From IMG/VR virus record IMGVR_UViG_3300047564_006201, positions 1 to 20,745 of that record: a stretch of 20,745 bases of DNA; one strand, 5' to 3'. Shown in pieces: positions 1 through 5,904 of this stretch. Position 1 is the stretch's first letter; each line of letters begins with the position of its first letter. This stretch comes from a virus. The notes under the pieces are model-generated. The model was given only the letters and a program-made list of their open reading frames with translations, did not search any database and was not told the DNA's origin. A program made the translations under genes and the position numbers.

Positions 1-10
1 GTATAAGATA

Positions 11-43
11 CGGTGGATTATCCAAAGATCCACCGTTTTTTTT
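11..43 (+). terminator. Rho-independent terminator of an upstream unit
   Basis: A perfect 8-bp stem, CGGTGGAT (11-18) with ATCCACCG (28-35), encloses a 9-nt loop and is followed by eight T residues (36-43). This is the classic intrinsic terminator layout for plus-strand transcription. The gene it ends lies before the window. It isolates the downstream cluster, which has its own late promoter element directly behind it. Confidence 0.9.
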
Positions 44-45
44 AT

Positions 46-53
46 TATAAATA
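46..53 (+). promoter_or_regulatory. T4-type late promoter (TATAAATA)
   Basis: An exact match to the T4 late promoter octamer TATAAATA sits in non-coding DNA, three bases after the T-tract of the preceding terminator. By analogy with T4, transcription would start about 6 nt downstream, near position 59. The octamer would be read by a gp55-type sigma with the gp33 coactivator and the sliding clamp; gp33 is encoded in this same unit. Such short AT-rich words occur by chance in this genome, but the position between a terminator and a gene makes this one credible. Confidence 0.7.
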
Positions 54-199
54 AAATTATCTCCAACGGGATCCAGTGGTCCAATACACTATGAGCAGTG
101 CTTGATAAGGATGGCATTTTGATATTTAACAATCTAGTAACTGAAAGCAGCACCTCTTCACAGCAAGAAAATCCCTTAATTAACAAAGAGGAAGTTAAC
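54..199 (+). other. 146-nt leader upstream of the hydrolase gene
   Basis: No gene is supported here. A GTG at 98 opens a frame that runs into the hydrolase, but it lacks a ribosome binding site and would bury the signal peptide behind a 34-residue extension. Very short ATG frames at 91 and 111 end after 4 and 3 codons. No strong hairpin was seen. The stretch is best read as the 5' leader of the late transcript. Confidence 0.45.
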
Positions 200-730
200 A
201 TGAAAAAGATAGTGTTAATAACACTTCTTGGTTTATGTTCACTTGTATTTGCAAACAATCAATTTGATGAAGTAATTGATACTCAACAGGACGTTCAGGA
301 ACAAATAGTACGTGTCCCTGAAAAGCAAATAGAGTGTTTAGCCAAGAATATGTACTTCGAAGCAAGAAATGAACCAGATGCTGGTATCAAAGCTGTAGGG
401 TTTGTCACGATGAATCGAGTGCAAGATCCGCAGTTTCCAAAATCAATTTGTGAGGTCGTTTACCAACGTGTTGGTTCCGTATGCCAGTTTTCATGGGTTT
501 GTATATTTGGAAGAAATCCACAGATCAGAAACAGGGAACAGTTTGAGCGTATTAAAGATATGGCTCGTGACATAGCAACAATGCATCCCAACAACAAAAC
601 ATACGACCCTAGTAAAGGCTCACTGTTTTTCCATGCCGCATACATCAAACCAGGATGGAAGCTGAATAAAAAAGTTCGTATTGGTCAGCATATATTTTAT
701 TCGAGGCATAGATATGATCCAAGATCTTAA
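200..730 (+). CDS. Secreted SleB-type cell wall hydrolase
   Basis: The 176-aa product looks like a peptidoglycan hydrolase of the SleB / Hydrolase_2 family. Residues 1-18 form a signal peptide: a KK start, a hydrophobic core, and a VFA cleavage site before NN. The catalytic-type motif MYFEARNE (51-58) carries the expected glutamate E54. It is followed by TMNRV (70-74), a central FHAAY (144-148) and the family-typical C-terminal GQHIFYSR (162-169). The start at 200 is chosen because AGAGGAAG lies just upstream and the signal peptide then begins at residue 1. A GTG at 98 in the same frame has no ribosome site. The gene overlaps gp33 by 17 bases and leads a late-promoter unit. Export by Sec suggests a role in lysis or wall degradation; a virion-associated role is possible. 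Family assignment is fairly sure, biological role is inference. Confidence 0.85.
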   Translation: MKKIVLITLLGLCSLVFANNQFDEVIDTQQDVQEQIVRVPEKQIECLAKNMYFEARNEPDAGIKAVGFVTMNRVQDPQFPKSICEVVYQRVGSVCQFSWVCIFGRNPQIRNREQFERIKDMARDIATMHPNNKTYDPSKGSLFFHAAYIKPGWKLNKKVRIGQHIFYSRHRYDPRS

Positions 731-950
731 TTTCGTAAGCATAGTAGAATTTTCTAAAGAGATTGAAGATCTTGTCAAACATAAAAAAATGGAGTATATT
801 GATGCGGTAGTATACTTCTGTGAGAAGAACGGTGTTGATATTGAAACGGCTGCCTCACTGATAAAGAATAATGCAAAGCTAAAAGCATTGATCCAAGACG
901 AGGCTGAACATCTTAACTATTTGCCAAAAACACACAAACTACCTTTATGA
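714..950 (+). CDS. 33: gp33-like late transcription coactivator
   Basis: This 78-aa protein resembles the short gp33 proteins of marine T4-like phages (T4 gp33 is 112 aa). In T4, gp33 binds the RNA polymerase beta flap and links it to the gp45 sliding clamp, activating late transcription with the gp55 sigma. Visible features are a helix-rich body with MEYIDAVVYFCEKNGVDIE (26-44) and the conserved-looking ending AEHLNYLPKTHKLPL (64-78). ATG 714 is chosen over the in-frame TTG at 681 because GAGG lies 7 nt upstream. The stop overlaps the gp59 start as ATGA. The 33-59-32 order is that of T4 and supports the name. Late promoter-like octamers in the window fit the presence of this factor. Confidence 0.82.
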   Translation: MIQDLNFVSIVEFSKEIEDLVKHKKMEYIDAVVYFCEKNGVDIETAASLIKNNAKLKALIQDEAEHLNYLPKTHKLPL

Positions 951-1555
951 GTGATTATGATGCCTATAAGATGTATTGTGCTCTGAAGAGGCACTTTAAT
1001 TCAGAGTCATATGATTATTTTAAGTACCAAGGTAAGGTTCGAACAACTCACAAAGCTTTTGAAAAGCGGAACGACAAATATTTCTTTGCAAAGTTAGCAA
1101 AGCACAAGGATATAGAAGGATTCCTAGTTGCAAACCTTGCATACGGAGATCTTTGGGTGGGTGATCTGGTTAACGAGCAGGCAGCAGAGAAACAGTATAG
1201 GGAATGGTTGAAACGCAAGCAATCGCTGTCATACGTGTTCAAAAACGATCTAGAAAATATCGGATCAATGAAAGACGAGATACGTGTTGTTGAAGGTCAA
1301 CATCCAAGGCTGTTCAGAAAGTATTTGTCAAAAGAAATATGTATCGAGACATTGATTGTGATGGATGGTCTTTGGAAAGGTCTGATGTTCATGTACTGGA
1401 ACGAGATGCTGAAAGACCCAGTATGGAAAAGTGAGTATATCAAGCTGATAAAGTTTTTGCCTTTTGTGAAGTATGATCGAGAAAAATATATGGAACTACT
1501 TGATCAGCATCAAAAACAATTCAACAAGCATATAGAAGAACATGAAACTAACTGA
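947..1555 (+). CDS. 59: gp59 replicative helicase loader
   Basis: The 202-aa protein (T4 gp59 is 217 aa) matches the helicase assembly factor that loads gp41 helicase onto gp32-covered forked DNA. The N-terminal stretch DAYKMYCALKRHF (4-16), then YDYFKYQGKVR (22-32) and KRNDKYFFAKLAKH (40-53), is the hallmark pattern of the family. The C-terminal half is helix-rich and basic. The ATG at 947 overlaps the gp33 stop (ATGA), giving translational coupling. Its partner gp32 lies two genes downstream; in T4 the two are adjacent, so the intervening oxygenase gene is an insertion relative to T4. Confidence 0.9.
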   Translation: MSDYDAYKMYCALKRHFNSESYDYFKYQGKVRTTHKAFEKRNDKYFFAKLAKHKDIEGFLVANLAYGDLWVGDLVNEQAAEKQYREWLKRKQSLSYVFKNDLENIGSMKDEIRVVEGQHPRLFRKYLSKEICIETLIVMDGLWKGLMFMYWNEMLKDPVWKSEYIKLIKFLPFVKYDREKYMELLDQHQKQFNKHIEEHETN

Positions 1556-2147
1556 TTTGATAAAATGTTATCCGAACATTGTTCCCGATCATTACTGTGA
1601 TTATTTTGTAGAGTTTTATGAGAACCATAAAGACCTGGTCACGAACTATCATCACGGAATGTATGAGCAAGCTCCTGACTTTGCAGAGCTAATATTTACC
1701 ACCGCATCTGTTAAAGAAGAGCACGTCAGATTCAACAATCACGTGGCTTCTTTGCTTAATAAAGCAGCAACACTATATAAGAGTGATTTCCCACTTTCAA
1801 ATAATTTTTTCCCCAAATCATATTCTTTTGAATTTCTCAGAATAAAGAAATATGAAAACAATGGAAGCGATGAGTTTAAAATTCATTGTGATGCAGATAG
1901 CATCTGTAGTAGTGCTAGATTTATGAACATCTTTTGTTATCTTAATGACGTTGAAGAGGGTGGCGAAACCGACTTTCCCGATTTCGGTGTTTCTTTCAAA
2001 CCCAAAAAAGGATCAGTTGTAATTTTTCCCCCATACTGGTTCTTTCCACATCAGGGTAACAAACCAATTTCTAATCCCAAGTACCTGTTAGCAACAAACT
2101 TGCACCATTCAAACTGTCACGATTGTAACGGTTGTTTGGTAAAATAA
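1542..2147 (+). CDS. 2-oxoglutarate/Fe(II)-dependent oxygenase (prolyl-4-hydroxylase-like)
   Basis: The 201-aa protein has the double-stranded beta-helix signature of 2OG-Fe(II) oxygenases. H115-x-D117 (within KIHCDAD) and a distal H170 (FFPHQGNKP) would hold iron. K180 in SNPKYLLATNLHH fits the basic residue that binds the 2-oxoglutarate carboxylate. Between them lie MNIFCYLND and EEGGETDFPDFG, typical of the P4H-like subfamily, which is common in marine T4-like phages. The substrate is unknown. The C-terminus holds a cysteine cluster, NCHDCNGC (191-198), that could bind metal. The gene overlaps gp59 by 14 bases and has only a weak ribosome site, so coupling to gp59 translation is likely. 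It sits inside a replication cluster, but nothing in the sequence shows a role in replication. Confidence 0.85.
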   Translation: MKLTDLIKCYPNIVPDHYCDYFVEFYENHKDLVTNYHHGMYEQAPDFAELIFTTASVKEEHVRFNNHVASLLNKAATLYKSDFPLSNNFFPKSYSFEFLRIKKYENNGSDEFKIHCDADSICSSARFMNIFCYLNDVEEGGETDFPDFGVSFKPKKGSVVIFPPYWFFPHQGNKPISNPKYLLATNLHHSNCHDCNGCLVK

Positions 2148-2256
2148 TTTTGTTGACTTTAATCAAGAAATGATAAATAATACTATGGCTATGGTTTCAA
2201 GTGGACAAAGTAATATACAATCATACATTTAATACAATTTATACAAGGAGCATACG
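2148..2256 (+). promoter_or_regulatory. gp32 promoter and mRNA leader with ATACA repeats
   Basis: This 109-bp gap precedes gp32. GATAAATA at 2172-2179 is a one-mismatch late promoter octamer; T4-like spacing would put the start near 2185. From 2211 to 2246 the leader has no G and few C, so it should be unpaired RNA. Four copies of ATACA start at 2215, 2223, 2232 and 2241. AAGGAG (2245-2250) is a strong ribosome site 6 nt before the ATG. T4 gp32 represses its own translation by binding an unstructured AU-rich leader, and this leader has the right character for that. No clear upstream pseudoknot was found. The promoter is moderately likely; the operator is inference. Confidence 0.55.
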
Positions 2257-3183
2257 ATGTCATTTTCTAATCTCAAGAAGTCTTCCAAAACGTCATTCGA
2301 CAAAATCACCCAGCAAGTATCAAAGCTAGCCAATCCTGAAGGGGCAGCACGTGAAGCTGATAATCGATTCTGGCAGCCAGAAGTAGATAAGTCAGGTAAC
2401 GGGTATGCTGTTATTCGATTCCTACCAGCACCCGATGGTGAGGATGTTCCTTTTGTCCGTGTCTTTAATCACGGTTTCAAAGGACCTAATGGACAGTGGT
2501 ATATTGAGAACTCTCTTACTACGATTGGTAAAGCTGACCCAGTATCTGAGTACAACAGCCAGCTTTGGGCTACTGGTATCGAAGCAAACAAGACCCAAGT
2601 GCGTAATCAGAAGCGCAAACTAAACTTTATCTCCAACATTTATGTTGTCAGTGATAAGGCACACCCAGAAAACGAAGGTAAAGTCTTCCTATTCAAGTAT
2701 GGCAAGAAGATCTTTGATAAGCTAAATGCCGCTATGAACCCTGAGTTCGAAGATGAAGATCCAATTAACCCGTTTGATCTTTGGACTGGTGCTAACTTCA
2801 AGCTGAAGATTCGTAATGTTGAAGGCTATCGTAACTACGATAAGTCTGAATTTGATACTGCGGGTCCTCTTATGGACGATGACTCTGAACTCGAGGCAAT
2901 TTGGAAGCAAGAACACTCTCTACAGGAATTCTTGGATGAGAAGCACTTTAAACCGTATGATGAGTTGAAGCAAAAGCTCTATCGTGTGTTAGCTCTTGAT
3001 GGTGGTGCTTCTAAGCCTGTGCAGAACGTTTCTCAACGTACTATTGAAGAAGATAGTGAGGAGGAGTTCGAGCAGATGGCAAAGCCTGCTAAGAGTGCTA
3101 AACCAGCTTCTAAACCCAAGGTTGACGCTCCATGGGATGAAGATGAAGATCTTGAAGCATTTAAGTCACTGATTAACGACTAA
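2257..3183 (+). CDS. 32: gp32 single-stranded DNA-binding protein
   Basis: The 308-aa protein matches T4 gp32 (301 aa). It coats ssDNA in replication, recombination and repair. A basic LAST-like stretch, LKKSSKTSF (6-14), fits the N-terminal cooperativity region. The OB core carries FVRVFNHGFKGPNGQWYIE (66-84), PENEGKVFLFKYGKKIFDK (137-155) and GANFKLKIRNVEGYRNYD (168-185). The tail is acidic (WDEDEDLEAF, 293-302) and would contact replication partners such as gp59. Oddly, there is no cysteine anywhere. T4 uses three cysteines and a histidine to bind structural zinc in the loop that here reads ENSLTTIGKADPVSEYN (84-100), so the zinc site is absent. The gene has its own leader and ends at a strong terminator. 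Confidence 0.96.
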   Translation: MSFSNLKKSSKTSFDKITQQVSKLANPEGAAREADNRFWQPEVDKSGNGYAVIRFLPAPDGEDVPFVRVFNHGFKGPNGQWYIENSLTTIGKADPVSEYNSQLWATGIEANKTQVRNQKRKLNFISNIYVVSDKAHPENEGKVFLFKYGKKIFDKLNAAMNPEFEDEDPINPFDLWTGANFKLKIRNVEGYRNYDKSEFDTAGPLMDDDSELEAIWKQEHSLQEFLDEKHFKPYDELKQKLYRVLALDGGASKPVQNVSQRTIEEDSEEEFEQMAKPAKSAKPASKPKVDAPWDEDEDLEAFKSLIND

Positions 3184-3187
3184 AAAG

Positions 3188-3211
3188 AAAGGGGCCTAGG
3201 CCCCTTTTTTT
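3188..3211. terminator. Bidirectional intrinsic terminator
   Basis: The 14-base palindrome GGGGCCTAGGCCCC (3191-3204) is extended by AAA and TTT to a 20-base inverted repeat (3188-3207). A T-tract follows on the plus strand (3205-3211), and on the minus strand a run of mostly T (complement of 3182-3190). It lies between the convergent ends of gp32 (stop 3181-3183) and the tape-measure-like gene (stop 3213-3215), so it probably serves both. The stem is the most GC-rich stretch nearby. Confidence 0.9.
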
Positions 3212-3212
3212 A

Positions 3213-5732
3213 TCATCCCAGTCTTGTGACCCCTGCTAGGGAAGAGTGGTCGTAGTTGTTCCTAGAATACTCGGGATAAACACTTCTTGATCCACCAGCC
3301 ATTGAAGTTGATGTATTGTTATTGACTATATTATAATTATTTACTGGAGCAGAAGCTAGTCCAGGTACATCCCAGTTCGTTGCCTGATTGACCTCTCCAA
3401 GTATATTCAGCGTGTCGAGTAGTTCTGACATTAACTCTTTCGGGTCGTTAGCCTTTCTTTGCTTCTCCATAATATCTTTAATTGATTGTTTGCGTTCCTC
3501 GTAGTAATCTTTGACTTTTTCTGTGATTTTATCTGTAACGCTTTCACCTTTTATAGTCATAAGTTCTAACTCTTCAGGACCCACAGGTTCCATCAATCTT
3601 TTATAAGCTTCATTATATCTATCAATAGCTAGCTTCCGTCTCTTTTCTTCCGACAGCTTTCTTTCGCTATCAGACACTGCAGATGGATTTTTGAAATATT
3701 CAGCAAGCTCTCTGGAAGCTGTATCACTCTTACTGAAAATTTGCCAATGTTTTCTTACAAACTCTTGGAGCCCCTTCATATCGCCTTTACTAATCAGCTC
3801 TTTGATCTTACCATTTGAGAACTCATCAAACATCATTTGCTGAACTTCGGGGCTGAACGGTTTGTCTAGTAGGTCGGGGTGTCTATTATAAAATTCCTGA
3901 ACATTCTCTCGAGTAAATTGAAAAGCTCCTACTGCACCGGTTCCTTTGTTTGGACCAGCTCCAACCTTACCCATAGTAGCAGTTATCTGCTTACTTTGAT
4001 AATCCAATAACTGCTTACCAGTCATTTGAGATACACCGGTAATTCCTTCTGGGAACGGAACATACTTGGGCATAATCTTTCCATCTTTTATGGAACCACC
4101 ATAAGGAATGTCGTATGATCCACCAGCCTCATGTTTAGATATGAGATTCGCTAATCCAGTTTTGAAAGATCCCTTATCCTCATCACTCATATTCTCGCTG
4201 ATGATTTCGTTCATAGCTTGATCATATTTGTCACGAGATATCCTCACCATCTTACCCTTTTCATCTGGGTAGTAATAGAAGTCAGCAGTTTCTATGAGAA
4301 TATATCTTTGTTCAATTGCAAAATTTCTTTCTGAGGGACTGAGGCTAGCCCACAATCTATTGAATTCCTTTAAAATCTCAAGATCCTGCCCCTTTTCTTC
4401 CCGTTCCTTTTGTTTTTGTCTATCTTTGTAGGCTTCTACAATCTTAGCATGGATCGCAAGTTTTTCTATCTCTGCTGCGGATCGCTGTAACGATGCTTGA
4501 ATTTCTTGTGGGCTTGCTGCATTCGGATCAGCTTGTGGTCCTATCTTTGAAAGCTCTTTGAACTGCTCCGCCTTCTTAAGGTTTTCCTCCGTTGGCTTAG
4601 GGGCTCGGTTTCCCATAGCAACCAGCCCCTTGGACATATCAAGATTTTCTCCGTCTGAAAGAGCTACTGCTTGATTAATTTCTTCTTCACTGATACCATA
4701 CTCTTTAAACATCTCGTACACTTGATATATTGTGAATCCAGTCGCTAGCAACCAACCAACATAAGGAACAAGGACTGCTGCTCGAGCACCAAAACCACGT
4801 GCGGCCGCTGCTTCTATTGCAGCAGTCCTTGCAGCTTGTCTAGCAGATGCTTTCACAGCTGGAGTGATAGCTCCTGGTCTACCGTTTCTATACTTGTCTA
4901 TACCATATGCAGTAGCCGCTGCAGTTCCAGCACCGGTAAGAGCGCTTCCTAGTAGACTGCCTCCAGTTGCAGCTCCCATTGATTTGATCATACTGTTAAC
5001 GAGGAGTCTGTTGGCCAGTAGGGTAGTGACAATACTAGCTGCAACTGGAATCATATATCTAAGGAGAACACCACCTGCCATTATCTTTAAGGTATCTTTC
5101 ATAACCTTAGCAGGATCTGCTTTGACGAGATCTATGATACCATCAAAAAAAGGTTTTACAATATCAAACCCGGCCGCAATCATATCAACAAGAGCACCAA
5201 ACTTCTTGATCACAGTATTAACAATTGGAAATTTTATATCAAGACTTTTGTATGCATCTTTGATTTGTTGAACTGTTCGCAATATACCAGCTGTTATATT
5301 GTCAAAAGTATTCTCAACAAAGGAAAACAGCTTGTTGAATAAACTTCCGAATCCTTTACTTAGTCTGTTTTTAGTGTCTCCAGACATATTATCCCAAAGC
5401 ATAACCTTAGCAAGCAATCCTGCTATTGCAAGAGGAAGAACTTTTCCTAACCCGGAAACTATGGAGTTAGACACACTTGACACTCCTGAAGCTGCAGCAC
5501 CAACAGCGGCACCACCGGTTTTTGCTACGCTGGATACAAATCCGGTGATAGTTCTACCAAGGGATGTTATACTGTTGACCATCTTTTCGTTGGTACGTAT
5601 AATGTTTCGTTGATAGCTAAGCATTGCTGATTGATATCTGATATCAGCGTTAACTTGCTTCAGCTGCTGCATACGCAGCGCACGCATTTCTTTTATCTGT
5701 TCAATGTAGCTTCTAGTATCAGCTGTTGCCAT
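3213..5732 (-). CDS. Tape-measure-like tail protein with embedded lysozyme/transglycosylase-like domain
   Basis: The 839-aa protein is the last gene of the minus-strand tail block. Residues 1-50 are a charged helix, likely coiled coil. Residues 55-110 and 210-335 are hydrophobic and Gly/Ala-rich, as in tape measure proteins. Residues 405-460 are charged helix. Residues about 520-690 look like a peptidoglycan-degrading domain: catalytic-type E535 in SKHEAGGSYD, then GTGAVGAFQF (597-606), PFSPEVQQMMFDE (625-637) and GDMKGLQEFVRKHW (650-663). These resemble the E..G..YD / GAxGxFQ pattern of lambda-endolysin-like lysozymes. The C-terminus is Asn/Ser-rich. Its place right after gp26/gp51 and before convergent DNA is where a T4 gp29-type or other tape measure would be expected. 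The start at 5732 overlaps the gp51-like frame by 14 bases, with GAGG about 12 nt upstream. Enzyme-like domain likely; tape measure role is inference. Confidence 0.7.
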   Translation of the reverse strand: MATADTRSYIEQIKEMRALRMQQLKQVNADIRYQSAMLSYQRNIIRTNEKMVNSITSLGRTITGFVSSVAKTGGAAVGAAASGVSSVSNSIVSGLGKVLPLAIAGLLAKVMLWDNMSGDTKNRLSKGFGSLFNKLFSFVENTFDNITAGILRTVQQIKDAYKSLDIKFPIVNTVIKKFGALVDMIAAGFDIVKPFFDGIIDLVKADPAKVMKDTLKIMAGGVLLRYMIPVAASIVTTLLANRLLVNSMIKSMGAATGGSLLGSALTGAGTAAATAYGIDKYRNGRPGAITPAVKASARQAARTAAIEAAAARGFGARAAVLVPYVGWLLATGFTIYQVYEMFKEYGISEEEINQAVALSDGENLDMSKGLVAMGNRAPKPTEENLKKAEQFKELSKIGPQADPNAASPQEIQASLQRSAAEIEKLAIHAKIVEAYKDRQKQKEREEKGQDLEILKEFNRLWASLSPSERNFAIEQRYILIETADFYYYPDEKGKMVRISRDKYDQAMNEIISENMSDEDKGSFKTGLANLISKHEAGGSYDIPYGGSIKDGKIMPKYVPFPEGITGVSQMTGKQLLDYQSKQITATMGKVGAGPNKGTGAVGAFQFTRENVQEFYNRHPDLLDKPFSPEVQQMMFDEFSNGKIKELISKGDMKGLQEFVRKHWQIFSKSDTASRELAEYFKNPSAVSDSERKLSEEKRRKLAIDRYNEAYKRLMEPVGPEELELMTIKGESVTDKITEKVKDYYEERKQSIKDIMEKQRKANDPKELMSELLDTLNILGEVNQATNWDVPGLASAPVNNYNIVNNNTSTSMAGGSRSVYPEYSRNNYDHSSLAGVTRLG

Positions 5733-5904
5733 TCTTTGCTATATCCTCTTGACTCTTTATATGATGCTTTAATAACTCTAGAAATATGTCTCTTTCAAAC
5801 GGAATTAAGTTTTCAACCTCAGTTATTGAATAATGATGATGCTGAGCCAAAATGAAAACCACATTATAGTAGTTTTCTAAGTTGTTATGACTCAGCCCAA
5901 GGTG
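5719..5904 (-). CDS. 51: gp51-like tail assembly frame, probably made as a gp26 fusion by -1 frameshift
   Basis: This frame encodes 61 residues after the slip point, with its stop at 5721-5719. The core YSITEVENLIPFERDIFLEL resembles the small gp51 hub-assembly proteins I recall from marine T4-like phages; in T4, gene 51 directly follows 26. The frame is -1 relative to gp26 and has no ATG. GTG at 5862 and TTG at 5850 are the only candidate starts and neither has a Shine-Dalgarno sequence. The frame is open back to a TAA at 5925-5923, so it overlaps the gp26 end by 31 nt, and that overlap holds the heptamer T TTT TTC. A frameshift there would give a 294-aa gp26-gp51 fusion (233 + 61). The layout matches lambda G/GT tail chaperones before the tape measure gene. 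Coding nature is fairly sure; the expression route is inference. Confidence 0.65.
   Translation of the reverse strand, partial: HLGLSHNNLENYYNVVFILAQHHHYSITEVENLIPFERDIFLELLKHHIKSQEDIAKNGNS

Noticed and set aside
97-128. T4 MotA-like box (AGTGCTTGA) with a weak -10, as a middle promoter for the hydrolase
   Set aside because: The -10 match is poor, there is no evidence that this phage has MotA, and the late octamer at 46-53 explains transcription better.
98-199. GTG start giving the hydrolase a 34-residue N-terminal extension
   Set aside because: No ribosome site, and it would place the clear signal peptide internally; ATG 200 has a good site and a proper signal peptide at residue 1.
2153-2186. 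Host-type promoter: TTGACT with TACTAT
   Set aside because: The gap between the boxes is 22 bp, too long; the late-type GATAAATA in the same place is a better candidate.
4864-5613. Two plus-strand open frames (about 135 and 104 aa) antisense to the tape-measure-like gene
   Set aside because: They mirror Ala/Gly/Ser-rich coding on the minus strand, lack ribosome sites and show no protein family pattern.
5719-5862. Independent start of the gp51-like frame at GTG 5862 or TTG 5850
   Set aside because: Neither has a Shine-Dalgarno sequence and both would discard the open -1 region that reaches exactly to the slippery heptamer; still possible as a weak internal start.
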